A DNA stretch of 64,000 nucleotides. Source: Pseudarthrobacter sp. NamE5 (lineage in GTDB: Bacteria > Actinomycetota > Actinomycetes > Actinomycetales > Micrococcaceae). The notes under the pieces were generated by a model that did no database searches, was not told the origin of the DNA, and saw only the letters and a program-made list of their open reading frames with translations. Below are positions 23,391 through 31,710 of the stretch, piece after piece. The stretch covers positions 229,449 to 293,448 of the forward strand of contig NZ_VAHO01000003.1 in the NCBI RefSeq assembly GCF_005796225.1, in the 5' to 3' direction. Within the stretch, counting starts at the first letter, position 1. Every line of letters begins with the position of its first letter. The position numbers and the translations under genes were made by a program.

Positions 23391-24310
23391 TAGACGGCGT
23401 CCACGATCTTGGAGAAGCGATCCGCGAAGACGTACCAGCCGTAAACAACCTCGAGGCGAAGCGCGATCTGGTTGTTGCGCTTCAGGTCGCCCTGGCCGTC
23501 CGGATCGCCGAAGCGGATCAGTTCGACAGGCAGTTCACGCTGGATGCCCCAACGGATGCCGTTCTGGAAGTCACCCACGATGGCGCGGACCTTGGTGTCC
23601 GCAGCTTCGGGGGTACCGGAGACGGTGTTGCCCTGCGCCGCGTTGATGCCAAGGATGGACGTGATGTCCGTCCCGAAGCCGAGGTTCGGGTACCGCTGCA
23701 CACCGGACGGGGAGCCGTCGGCGTTCTTGGTCTGCAGGTTGGACAGGGACCATGCGAACTTGGGGTCGATGGCAACGCCGTTGACCCCCCAGGACGTCGG
23801 CTGGTTCAGCAGCAGACCGACTGCGGCTCGAAGGTCAGCGTCAGCGTCAGCCGTTGCGATTTCCACGCTCTTGGTTGTCGCGGTGACGTAGTTGTCCCAG
23901 CCGGTGATGACGGATCCGGTCAGCGGGTTGATGCGGTGGTAAGCGCCGAGGTCCAGTGCGCGGGCAAGTGCAACCTGGCCGGCGTCGCCGAGCTGGGACA
24001 GAATGCTCAGCTGGTAGTCCTCAGAAGCCCACTGGACTTCCTCGTTGAACCGCATGGTGACCTGAGCCTTGTGAGGCTTGGACTTCACGGAGCCGAAGCC
24101 GCCCGTGGTGGACGCCTTCTGAGCGCCTTCCTCTACGAACTCGGCCTTGGGGAAGTCGTTGAAAGTGATGTACTCAGTCTCACCGAAGCGCTGCGGCTCG
24201 CGGGCCGAAAGCTTGGCGATAGTGGAAAGGGTACGGGTTTCCTTGATCATGCCGTCCGCGATGTTGCGGGGCAGCATGACCTTCGTTTCGTTGGTACCGA
24301 AAACAGCCAT
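23390..24310 (-). CDS. Major capsid protein, HK97 fold
   Basis: A 306-aa protein with GAGAGG 8 bases before the ATG. It shows the HK97-type order: an N-arm (MLPRNIADGMIKETRTLSTIAKL), an E-loop region (YITFNDFPKAEFVEEGAQK), a long spine helix (FNEEVQWASEDYQLSILSQL) and a C-terminal region near LRLEVVYGWYV. No fused scaffold or protease domain is present; a separate scaffold gene lies just upstream. It forms the capsid shell. Confidence 0.93.
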   Translation of the reverse strand: MAVFGTNETKVMLPRNIADGMIKETRTLSTIAKLSAREPQRFGETEYITFNDFPKAEFVEEGAQKASTTGGFGSVKSKPHKAQVTMRFNEEVQWASEDYQLSILSQLGDAGQVALARALDLGAYHRINPLTGSVITGWDNYVTATTKSVEIATADADADLRAAVGLLLNQPTSWGVNGVAIDPKFAWSLSNLQTKNADGSPSGVQRYPNLGFGTDITSILGINAAQGNTVSGTPEAADTKVRAIVGDFQNGIRWGIQRELPVELIRFGDPDGQGDLKRNNQIALRLEVVYGWYVFADRFSKIVDAV

Positions 24311-24325
24311 TTCAGGGCCTCTCGT

Positions 24326-24901
24326 TTAGTTGTTGCCGAACAGGGACTTCACGGCCTGCCGTTCAGGGCTGTCCGGGACGACGCCGGGTGTCCGCTCCTG
24401 GCCGGGAATGACCGGTGCGGAAGGTTTGAGCAACGAGGCAATATCGTCGGCGTGGGCTTCAAGTTCTTCGCGAGTGTTGCCACGAAGCGCGGACGCTGGG
24501 ACGCCCTTAGCTTCGGCAACCTGGGACACGATCTGTGCCCGTTCCGCTTTCGATTCAAAGTCCTTCACCTTGCCGTCAAGCTCAGTGTTTGTGGCTTCAA
24601 GCTCAGAGATGCGCGACTGGAACCCGTCAACCTGAGCGGCTTTCGCCTTAAGGTCGTCGTAGTCCGCAAACGATGTCTTCACTCTCGCCACCCGGTCCTG
24701 AATGATCCGGTCAAGGTCGGCCTGTGTTGCCGGCGGCTTGAACTCGGATACTTGACCGTTGGGTTCTCCCGCTGGTGCGGTATTCGCGCCGGGGTCAACT
24801 TCCATGACGGCATCGCCAAAGGTGAGGCGGTGAAAGTCAAGGAGCTTTTGCACGCCACCGGGGGCGGCAATGTCAATCCCATGCAGCAATCTCTTGGGCA
24901 T
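24326..24901 (-). CDS. Scaffolding protein
   Basis: Start ATG 24899-24901 (MPKRLLHGIDIAAPGG) is preceded by GGAAAGG. The 191-aa product is acidic and helical, with a coiled coil at about residues 60-115 (ISELEATNTELDGKVKDFES) and a polar C-terminal tail (RQAVKSLFGNN). This is the usual build of a scaffold placed immediately before the capsid gene. It would guide procapsid assembly and then leave. Confidence 0.82.
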   Translation of the reverse strand: MPKRLLHGIDIAAPGGVQKLLDFHRLTFGDAVMEVDPGANTAPAGEPNGQVSEFKPPATQADLDRIIQDRVARVKTSFADYDDLKAKAAQVDGFQSRISELEATNTELDGKVKDFESKAERAQIVSQVAEAKGVPASALRGNTREELEAHADDIASLLKPSAPVIPGQERTPGVVPDSPERQAVKSLFGNN

Positions 24902-24965
24902 TCTGGATGCACCTTTCCGTTTGGCCCCGTCGGGCATGTGAACCGCGCTACGGGCGCGTACCGCT

Positions 24966-25733
24966 TCACGGGAGAACCGTGGAAGATCCGTGGGTGTGGA
25001 CCCCGTCGCGGACGAGGTCCGGGAACTCGCGGCGCATAGCTGCCGCCACAGCCTTGATTTGCGTCGATCCAGCAGCATCACGCGCCGCCTCATACTTCGC
25101 CAGGTAGTCATCCGGCAGGTAGGACTCCGGATAGTCGGATGGCTTGGCGATCCGAACCACCTGGCAGTCACAATCGCCGTGGTAGTCGTCGCCGTAACCG
25201 GTGCCCTTGCCGTCGCCGGCGGACTTCACTGTGGCATAAACAGCGTCCCGCGAGGCCAAGACCAGGCAGAAACTGCACGTCTTGTCGCCTGTGGGCACCC
25301 GCGCATAACGGACGTTCTCACGTCGTGCGTTCGCGGCGATCGTGGACCTACCGGGCTGTTTCACATACTTGTCGGTGGCGACCAGTAGCGGGGAGAGCAT
25401 CGCCGTGGGCTCGGGAGTCCAGAGATGCCCGGCAAGGTACCGGACCTTCGCCTCGATCGCGCCAGTGGGGACGCCGGCAGCGAGTGTCGCTGTGAAGGCG
25501 CCAGTGGCGCCCTGAGCGGTCCGCATCTCTTCGTAGAACTCGGCGGCCATGGTCGCCGCAACGTCCCCGTACTGCGCCACCAGGACCGGGACGAACTCAA
25601 GCAGCACGTCCCGGGCATGCTCCGGACGGTCGAGGTCCAGGGAGGCGAAGAAATCCGCCAACAGGCCCTTGACTATCCGGGCAAGCTCGCTGTTCGCCAG
25701 TCGGTACGTGTCAAGCTGTGCCCGCTCCACCAT
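24966..25733 (-). CDS. MuF-like minor capsid protein
   Basis: A 255-aa protein overlapping the end of the portal gene by 23 bases. A helical N-terminal domain is followed by a compact domain with CSFCLVLASRDAVY and YHGDCDCQV. This Cys/His set is typical of MuF-type domains found next to portal genes and probably binds zinc. MuF proteins are minor head components; some carry toxin or peptidase tails, but none is seen here. Confidence 0.85.
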   Translation of the reverse strand: MVERAQLDTYRLANSELARIVKGLLADFFASLDLDRPEHARDVLLEFVPVLVAQYGDVAATMAAEFYEEMRTAQGATGAFTATLAAGVPTGAIEAKVRYLAGHLWTPEPTAMLSPLLVATDKYVKQPGRSTIAANARRENVRYARVPTGDKTCSFCLVLASRDAVYATVKSAGDGKGTGYGDDYHGDCDCQVVRIAKPSDYPESYLPDDYLAKYEAARDAAGSTQIKAVAAAMRREFPDLVRDGVHTHGSSTVLP

Positions 25734-27132
25734 CAGTTACCTCCCGTGGAGCCTGCGTAGCCGCCAGCATCTGCTGTACGAGCGACGCGCCGGAGGCCCG
25801 CTTCCTCTCGTCAGTGAAACGCGCAATCTGGTCGTCGTCGAACACGGTCTCCAGAAGCACGCTCGAGTTCTTTAGGTCCTTATTGGCGCCGGCCATCTTC
25901 ACGTAGGCATCAGCGTTAGCCGACGTCGAACGGAACTCCGGATCCGCGAACACGGCAGACAGCTTCCACGCCTCCCGGGGCGACTCCGTCAGCCCGTCCC
26001 GCACCATAACAGCGAGCTTGGCGATGTCCACGACAGCGGGCCCGTGAATGTACTTGTTGTGATACGTCGCGTCGATCAGCAGGTCATGCTCGGCAGCCCG
26101 GATCGCCTCTGCGCTGGCAGGGTTGTCATGAATGACACCCAGCGAGTTCAGCGGAATCCCAGTTTCACCGGAGAACGCCGAAGCCACAGTGCGGAGCATG
26201 TCCGAGTGCGGCATCATCGTGGCCTGCTGCAACTGCTTCAACTCCGGGACGTTTCCATCCGCGTCCCGAGACAGCGCCAACAGTCGATCCATTGCCAGCT
26301 TGAACTTCTTCGACTCGCTCAGGCCCTCCGAGGCGTCTGCCTCCATGCCCAGAACGGCCAGCTGCGGGGAGCTGTAGAACTCCGCGTTACCTTCCATACG
26401 GACGTAAGCGCGGACCGCCATGTCACACAGAGCCATCACAGGGCCCGTGATCCGTGACCGACCAAACGGCCGGTTCAACTGCGGATCATTCGTGACCGGG
26501 CGGACCAACGTCCGGCCGATCCTGTTCGGCGTACGCTCAGCCCGCCATCCGCTGCCAACACGGCTACACGAAAGAATGAGATCAGGCAGGTACACGATGA
26601 ATTCGGAAGGCTTATCGCCGTCCATCGAACCGATCGTTAGGGCTGCGGACACGCGACGCTTGCGACGGTCCCAGATAGCGGCGGACGACTCCGCAGAGTG
26701 CCCCTGGATTTGCACCGAGGCTTCCCCGACGTCACCCTTCGCAACGGTCACGAGAGCCATACCGTGCTTATTGGCCGAAACGATGCCCTGCCCCAACTCC
26801 AGCGCGAAATTGTTCGCAGCCAGGATCTCGCCAAGCCCGAACGGGTCATCCGAACCAGGAAACCGCAGCCCCTCAAACTGGGACCGCATCGCCGGCTTAC
26901 GGACGGCCATCGTCGCCCAACCAAGGTAGAACTTTGCCGCTTTCAGCTGCGGCGGGAGCGTCAGCCCGAGATCCTTGAAAGCCTGCTCCGCGTCGAAGTA
27001 CAGGGACCGCTTCAAGTTCTTCGGCCGCCGCCCATCCCACACCGACAGTAGCTGCCGAATAGTCGACATCTCCGCGTCAGTGACATTCGTGATCCGCAGC
27101 GCGCTGATGTCATTGGCGGTCCAAGAATTCAC
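25711..27132 (-). CDS. Portal protein (SPP1 Gp6-like)
   Basis: The GTG at 27130-27132 overlaps the terminase stop (GTGA) and follows GGCGG. The 473-aa product has the portal clip/stem architecture: FYLGWATMAVRKPAMRSQ and LGEILAANNFALELGQGI early, a middle region with RPFGRSRITGPVMALCD, and later TASAFSGETGIPLNSLGV-like text (residues about 335-360). The portal dodecamer is the gate for DNA packaging. Length and order are normal. Confidence 0.9.
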   Translation of the reverse strand: MNSWTANDISALRITNVTDAEMSTIRQLLSVWDGRRPKNLKRSLYFDAEQAFKDLGLTLPPQLKAAKFYLGWATMAVRKPAMRSQFEGLRFPGSDDPFGLGEILAANNFALELGQGIVSANKHGMALVTVAKGDVGEASVQIQGHSAESSAAIWDRRKRRVSAALTIGSMDGDKPSEFIVYLPDLILSCSRVGSGWRAERTPNRIGRTLVRPVTNDPQLNRPFGRSRITGPVMALCDMAVRAYVRMEGNAEFYSSPQLAVLGMEADASEGLSESKKFKLAMDRLLALSRDADGNVPELKQLQQATMMPHSDMLRTVASAFSGETGIPLNSLGVIHDNPASAEAIRAAEHDLLIDATYHNKYIHGPAVVDIAKLAVMVRDGLTESPREAWKLSAVFADPEFRSTSANADAYVKMAGANKDLKNSSVLLETVFDDDQIARFTDERKRASGASLVQQMLAATQAPREVTDGGAGTA

Positions 27133-28571
27133 AGGAACACCGCCTTTCTGCCTGGCCTGCGTTTGGTTGTCTTTGCGCCCCAATGGGCGAGCGTCACGGC
27201 ATCCAACAGGACGACGCTTTCACCTTCGGGCGCGTCCCAGCCGAAACCGCCGGTCGTGCCAATCTTTCGCTTCACCGCGGCCTTCACCTGGCCGTCGAGT
27301 ACCTCTTGCCCGGACTGCGTAATCTCCTTGGCCGCCAGCCCTGACTCGAACATGGAGTGCGCGGCGACGACCTGATCAGTACTCGGCGTGATGATCACCG
27401 ACGCCGGGACCTTCTCGTCGCGCAGCGCCTGCACGAGGTACCCAACACCAGCCTTGCCGTCGATCACGATCTGAGCCGCATGGTCAGCCCGTTCAAGGAG
27501 CCACTCGACAAGCCACGCCGTACCGTCAGCCATCGAAGCGAGCCGCACACCCTCAACATGGATCGGACCGCTCTCCGGCCGCAGGGCAGCTGCGAGGCCG
27601 ACCGCGGAACCATCCACGGCGAACCGGACTGCGTACACGCGCCGACCATCCGACGGACGGGCCGCCGGGGCAATCTCCGCCGCCTTCCACTGCTTCAGGT
27701 TGATCGCTTTCTTCGCAAGAGCCACCTCATCCCAAATACCGAAAGCCTCGCGCTTATAGCTCTCGTCCGAACCCAGCAGCTTCCGCATACGCTGGATCGC
27801 CGCGTCACTCGTCCGGTGTGGATAAGACGGGTTCGCCTTCGCCAACTGCTTCCGGTCCTCGAGGCTCGCGTCCTCATCCGCGGAGACCTCCACGTAAAGC
27901 GTGTCAGGGTCGCCTTCCAGGGCAGCCTTACGGACGTTGCCGAACACCTCGCCCGGGTCCTTAGGCCGGGGCGGGGTACCCATCATGAACACCAAGCCAT
28001 TCGGCGCCGCGTTCGTCGCCGGCACCATGTCCGACATCGCGTCCTCGGTCAGGATCTGCGCTTCGTCAAGCACAAGGATGTCGACCTCATCGAAGCCACG
28101 GCCGAAGCCAGATTCACGGGCGCCGAACAGTATCCGCGAGCCGTTCTTGAACGTGATCTCCTGCTCACCGTTCGCAGCCCGCACGTTCTCGATATAGGAA
28201 GCGATCTTCGGCTTCCGAGACATGCCCTGCATCTTCTTGAACGTCTCGTTATGCGTCCTGGTACGGTGCGCCGTCCAGATCACGGTCAGATTCGGAAAGA
28301 TCGTGCACAGAGCGAAGACAATCGCCGCGATCAGGTACGTCTTGCCAACCTGGCGAGGGATACTGAGGACCACGCCACCGATACCGGCCGCGTACAGCCC
28401 GTTCTCACGCTTGGCCAACGCCAGGCGCCCAACGCCGTCCTGCCAGCCGTCGAAGCCCATGCCCATGGCCTTCGCCCTGTCACGAACCGCAGGGAACCCC
28501 GTAGACACGATGCCGTCAGGCTTGCAAATATGCCGGGCTACCTCAGATAGCTTCCTCTGACCACTCTTCAT
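27129..28571 (-). CDS. Terminase large subunit
   Basis: I start at ATG 28569-28571 (MKSGQRKLSEVARH), giving 480 aa. The ATPase domain has Walker A SIPRQVGKTYL (about residues 70-80), Walker B DILVLDEAQ and the coupling motif MGTPPRPK. The nuclease domain has IVIDGKAGVG and a late Asp (VVLLDAV). It cuts and pumps concatemeric DNA into the head through the portal. The Arg/Gln-type Walker A (RQVGKT) is usual in terminases. It overlaps the small subunit gene. Confidence 0.95.
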   Translation of the reverse strand: MKSGQRKLSEVARHICKPDGIVSTGFPAVRDRAKAMGMGFDGWQDGVGRLALAKRENGLYAAGIGGVVLSIPRQVGKTYLIAAIVFALCTIFPNLTVIWTAHRTRTHNETFKKMQGMSRKPKIASYIENVRAANGEQEITFKNGSRILFGARESGFGRGFDEVDILVLDEAQILTEDAMSDMVPATNAAPNGLVFMMGTPPRPKDPGEVFGNVRKAALEGDPDTLYVEVSADEDASLEDRKQLAKANPSYPHRTSDAAIQRMRKLLGSDESYKREAFGIWDEVALAKKAINLKQWKAAEIAPAARPSDGRRVYAVRFAVDGSAVGLAAALRPESGPIHVEGVRLASMADGTAWLVEWLLERADHAAQIVIDGKAGVGYLVQALRDEKVPASVIITPSTDQVVAAHSMFESGLAAKEITQSGQEVLDGQVKAAVKRKIGTTGGFGWDAPEGESVVLLDAVTLAHWGAKTTKRRPGRKAVFL

Positions 28572-28848
28572 CGCCGGAGATGTCACCCTGCGCGGCCTCC
28601 TCAACCTTCTGGCGCTTCAGAGCGTCAATCTCCTTGCTGATCTCAATCTGACGACGAGACAGCGCGGCAAGGTCGCGAGGGGAAGTGTTCTCGTTATCCA
28701 GCGCCCGGGCAATCACCCGACGCATAGCAATCAGCTCCGCGATCCGGTCACCCGTCTCCGCAGCCTCCAAAACCGTCTTCGGCTCCTGCTTTTTAGCCGG
28801 CTTCTCATCCGGACCCACAGCACGCAAAGGACTCTTTCTTTTGACCAT
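28543..28848 (-). CDS. Terminase small subunit
   Basis: A 101-aa charged helical protein: basic start (MVKRKSPLRAVGPDEKPAKK), central helices with IAELIAMRRVIARALD and SRRQIEISKEIDALKRQ, and an acidic tail. It lies directly upstream of and overlaps the large subunit gene. It should recognise the packaging site, which probably lies in the non-coding DNA just upstream. Confidence 0.82.
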   Translation of the reverse strand: MVKRKSPLRAVGPDEKPAKKQEPKTVLEAAETGDRIAELIAMRRVIARALDNENTSPRDLAALSRRQIEISKEIDALKRQKVEEAAQGDISGDEEWSEEAI

Positions 28849-29005
28849 GGCCGGACACCTCCTCAGAGGGGCTGTGTGGAAAAAATCGCGGGGAGAGATC
28901 GCTGTTGCAGGGGTAGCGACGGGGGCGCCATATGTGGGGGCCTACCCCCTGGGATACTTTCGCAACAGCGTTTGGCGTAACTTCTTATCCGGAGTTATCC
29001 ACAGG
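28849..29005 (-). other. Non-coding region between HNH and TerS, candidate cos/packaging site
   Basis: This gap of about 157 bases has no plausible gene and lies where cohesive-end phages with an adjacent HNH gene keep their cos site. It contains a G-run palindrome (GGGGGCCTACCCCC, near 28936-28949), paired ATCGC/GCGAT-type motifs and two copies of TTATCC near 28985-29000. The exact cut site cannot be read from sequence alone. Confidence 0.45.
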
Positions 29006-29314
29006 TCACCAGTAGCCGTCGTTGTCAAGGTCTACCGTCTCAATGACTGGCCTAGCTTTTCTCCGCGGTTTCTTGTCGCCGATGGATTGGTTGCAGCGGC
29101 GACATATGGTGACCGTGTTTTCGAAGGTGTCTGGTCCGCCTTGTTTCCACGGGATGATGTGGTCCGGCTCCGGGCTGTTGGGGCGGCGTGAGTATTCCCA
29201 ATCTAGGCTGACTCGGCAGCGGGGGCATCGGGTTAGTCCGGCTTCCCTGTCGTGGTCTAGGCGTTGCTGCCTCACACGCTTCCACGTGGCTGTGCCTGTG
29301 CGTGAAGTCGTCAC
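29006..29314 (-). CDS. HNH endonuclease, packaging-associated
   Basis: A 102-aa protein from a GTG start with a compact HNH domain: zinc pairs CPRC and CRRC, the catalytic segment PEPDHIIPWKQGG, and NTVTICRRCNQSIGDKK. Phage HNH proteins encoded next to terminase assist terminase cleavage at cos sites. Its place, two genes before TerL, fits that role. Free homing activity is less likely because it is not inserted in another gene. Confidence 0.88.
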   Translation of the reverse strand: MTTSRTGTATWKRVRQQRLDHDREAGLTRCPRCRVSLDWEYSRRPNSPEPDHIIPWKQGGPDTFENTVTICRRCNQSIGDKKPRRKARPVIETVDLDNDGYW

Positions 29315-29400
29315 GCCTACTCACCGCTTCCACAAGTCGCCTGAGCGTAATCGCAGCTGGTTATGGATACGCGGTAGAGCTTGGTTTTGCCGGCTGCTAC

Positions 29401-29928
29401 TTACTCGTTGCCGCCTTGGAAAGTGCCGGTCCAATGCGCACGCCACTTTTCAAGGAAGAGCGCATGGTGAGACGAACTTAGGGTTGAGATTCTGGTTCGC
29501 GAGCTGCTGTCCACTAGCCTGAAGCAATCTTCGTCGGGGTCTCCCGTCGACAGTTCCTCAGAAAAGTCCTCGATCTGCACGGCAAATTCCGAAATCGGGA
29601 GGGTGAAACACTCCATCAGGTTTACGTAGCCCTCGCCCACTTGAGGAACGTCGCCGAGGTACAAAGCAGTGTACGGCGTAAGCGATGTGGGCCTACTTCT
29701 AAGGTTCCTAGCAAGGTCTGGAGGCTGGAGGGCGGTGACGTCACGGACCGGAAGGAAGTTAAGATGCGTGACTTTCGACTTGCCGCTGCCAGTTCTTTTG
29801 TCGAGGGCACAGTTGTAGGTTACGAGAAGAGCTGGTCCTGATCGACTGGATGTATGGATGTCTGGAACTGGGACCTCAAGGAAGATGTCACCCTGACTAA
29901 GCCATTTCGCTGGTTCTGCAAGTAGCAT
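29401..29928 (-). CDS. Third gene of TIGR04255 cassette, 175-aa unknown
   Basis: The 175-aa soluble protein begins MLLAEPAKWLSQGDIFLEVP. Two short features, QGDIF near the N-terminus and LLVTYNCALDK (residues about 34-44), resemble a family of proteins with a QGDI start and a V-x-S/T-x-x-C-D motif. I cannot name the family. It lies 14 bases after the 84-aa gene in the same direction, so it is probably the last gene of a three-gene operon. Codon use and lower GC match the cassette rather than the phage structural genes. Confidence 0.7.
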   Translation of the reverse strand: MLLAEPAKWLSQGDIFLEVPVPDIHTSSRSGPALLVTYNCALDKRTGSGKSKVTHLNFLPVRDVTALQPPDLARNLRSRPTSLTPYTALYLGDVPQVGEGYVNLMECFTLPISEFAVQIEDFSEELSTGDPDEDCFRLVDSSSRTRISTLSSSHHALFLEKWRAHWTGTFQGGNE

Positions 29929-29942
29929 GCAACTTGGAAGTT

Positions 29943-30197
29943 CTACCAGCCGCTGTCATCAGGGGGTGCCGGGATATACCTGGCCTGCCTCGCTGGCTTG
30001 TCCTCCAGCGAGAATGTGGTCTGAACGTTAAAGGTAGACACTTTGGGTTCCGGTGCGGAAGCAACTTCCGGAAGGAGGACCCGAGTCATCTGTAGGCTCC
30101 AGAAGGCGGATGTCCTGCGCAGGCTTTCAGCAATGTCAAACGCTTCCGCCAACGGGTTGCCACTAACGCGGTATGGCGCGGGCAATGCAATGGTCAT
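29943..30197 (-). CDS. Second gene of TIGR04255 cassette, 84-aa unknown
   Basis: The start is the ATG at 30195-30197, overlapping the stop of the TIGR04255 gene (ATGA). The 84-aa product has a helical N-terminal half (NPLAEAFDIAESLRRTSAFW) and an extended C-terminal half ending DDSGW. No family is recognised. The tight overlap means it is translated with its upstream neighbour, as with small partner proteins. Confidence 0.68.
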   Translation of the reverse strand: MTIALPAPYRVSGNPLAEAFDIAESLRRTSAFWSLQMTRVLLPEVASAPEPKVSTFNVQTTFSLEDKPARQARYIPAPPDDSGW

Positions 30198-31042
30198 TTG
30201 GAAATCAACCCCCTTGTCGCGTCGGTGATGCATGCTTCGAAAACGAAGTTCTTAGCATCTCGTGCCTCCTGGAGTGCTCCTAGAAGGCTTTCATGGAATC
30301 CTACATCAGCTAAATCCAGGGAAAGGGACTTTTGAATATCTATGTCAAGGATTAATTCGGGCGGACCCTGAGTTCCATCTGATCTGGGTTGAAGGACGGA
30401 AGTGATGGTTGCGATCGCCCCGAACATCGAGAGGGGGACTCGCACTTGGCTGAACATGGAGGCCAGCGCCTGCGGCAGATAGGCGGGGACGTCGACGGAG
30501 ATACGAACGTAGTCCTTCAGTTCTGTGGCCCGGTCGGGAAGTGGAATTTTATTGATCGTGCGAACCCCAATAGATTGAACCGACGATGGCTGTGCGGTCC
30601 TTTGGTACCTCGTCCAGTGGTCGAGGGCTTCTTCGGAAAATTGTTTCCAGTGCTCATAGGGGGGAAGCCAGGAAAAGATGAAGCTGTCTCGATGGGCCTG
30701 AACTACCCGCTTCAAGTCATGCCGACGGAAGATGTAACCAACTTTTGATGCCTCAACTTTGTTGATGACCTCTGTATCGACTAAAGAAACTTCACCGTCG
30801 AAGGCGATGGCCTGCTCGGCGGGCCCATAGCCATCCTCGGCCGTTAGAAGTGTCTGGAGGTCATCGACAGCGAGGGTGTCTGCAGGTGTGACGTGAATCT
30901 GCAGGATTGCTTCGACGATTGGGGCCTTTGGATAATCAAGGGGCAGCTGCACTAGGTTGCCCAGCTCTCCCCACTTAGACAGATCCGCGTCTTGCGTCAA
31001 ATTTTTATCCTGGCCTTTCGCCCGCTCGTCAAGTAGGTCCAC
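30194..31042 (-). CDS. TIGR04255 family protein, first gene of cassette
   Basis: A 282-aa protein from a GTG at 31040-31042. Its start matches by eye the sporadically distributed TIGR04255 family: YPKAPIVEAILQIHV (residues about 38-52), a middle with YIFRRHDLKRVVQAHRDSF, and a conserved late segment (SVQSIGVRTINKIPLP). These proteins are patchily distributed in bacteria and often lie with unrelated small genes; their biochemical role is not established as far as I know. It heads three coupled genes just downstream of a tandem terminator repeat, so it probably has its own promoter between 31043 and 31104. Confidence 0.82.
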   Translation of the reverse strand: MDLLDERAKGQDKNLTQDADLSKWGELGNLVQLPLDYPKAPIVEAILQIHVTPADTLAVDDLQTLLTAEDGYGPAEQAIAFDGEVSLVDTEVINKVEASKVGYIFRRHDLKRVVQAHRDSFIFSWLPPYEHWKQFSEEALDHWTRYQRTAQPSSVQSIGVRTINKIPLPDRATELKDYVRISVDVPAYLPQALASMFSQVRVPLSMFGAIATITSVLQPRSDGTQGPPELILDIDIQKSLSLDLADVGFHESLLGALQEARDAKNFVFEACITDATRGLISK

Positions 31043-31104
31043 CCTACTGAACAGACTATCGCCTTAGGAACTGAAAACTTGAGATTGAGACCGGGAGGTA
31101 AGGG

Positions 31105-31208
31105 TTGTCTCATCTGGATAGACATGAGCAAAGCCCCGGAGGGGGACTCCGGGGCTTTGTCTCATCTGGATAGACATGAGCAAAGCCCCGGAGGGGGACT
31201 CCGGGGCT
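31105..31208. repeat. Two perfect tandem 52-bp repeats, each with a terminator hairpin
   Basis: Bases 31105-31156 are repeated exactly at 31157-31208. Each unit holds AGCCCCGGAG-loop-CTCCGGGGCT, a 10-bp GC-rich stem with a 5-base loop, followed by TTTG on both strands, and also a weaker CTCAT/ATGAG inverted pair. Both copies would terminate transcription, in either direction, between the early phage operon and the TIGR04255 cassette. Perfect identity implies recent duplication or selection for double termination. Confidence 0.9.
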
Positions 31209-31269
31209 TCAGTAGTATTTGGGTAGACCTTTGGCCTGTACTCCCAGTTTAACAGGTTGATGCGGAGAA

Positions 31270-31710
31270 CTACAACCGTGTTCTTTGTTCGGTGGCCGTT
31301 GCTCTTGCGGCGCGTTCTCGTTTCCGCCGCTTGACCCATCCGGGGTTCTTGTAGGTCCCTTTGAGCCACCATGAGTCGCCTGTCAGGGAGGCGCCGAATG
31401 GGTTGCTGAGCCAGACTGCTGGGACTGCTGGGTTTGTGAGTTCGTCAACGCATTCTTGGCAGGCGTCCGTTTCGGCTGGCTTGAAGCTAAGTGGGACGAC
31501 GACTTTGACTAGCGCGCCGCATAGGCCGGCACGGTAGTGCTGGGTGTCTTCAATGAAGTAGGGCTCGGTGATAGTGGGTTCGGTGGCCGTGGGACGTACC
31601 GCGTGGATTATGCCAGGTTCATCCGCAATAACGGGGTGCCACTTGCGGCTGACCGTGTCGCGGGCAAGCGCGTAGGCAGTGAGGCCGACGAGGTGTTCGT
31701 GGTGAGTCAT
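31270..31710 (-). CDS. Hypothetical phage protein, 146 aa
   Basis: The start is ATG 31708-31710 (MTHHEHLVGLTAYALARDTV), overlapping the previous stop (ATGA). The product has a central region with paired cysteines (AGLCGAL and DACQEC) and a basic C-terminus (PGWVKRRKRERAARATA), suggesting nucleic acid contact. No family is recognised. It ends the early operon just before the tandem terminators. Confidence 0.65.
   Translation of the reverse strand: MTHHEHLVGLTAYALARDTVSRKWHPVIADEPGIIHAVRPTATEPTITEPYFIEDTQHYRAGLCGALVKVVVPLSFKPAETDACQECVDELTNPAVPAVWLSNPFGASLTGDSWWLKGTYKNPGWVKRRKRERAARATATEQRTRL

Noticed and set aside
28685..29191. 168-aa plus-strand frame spanning the TerS/HNH gap
   Set aside because: It overlaps two well-supported genes and has no motif or binding site; the gap is better read as a packaging site.
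31105..31208. CRISPR-like array
   Set aside because: Only two adjacent copies with no spacers; each unit is a terminator hairpin.
31064..31372. 102-aa minus-strand frame over the tandem terminators, with a repeated peptide
   Set aside because: The peptide repeat is just the translated 52-bp DNA repeat; a 102-aa protein made of terminators is not credible.
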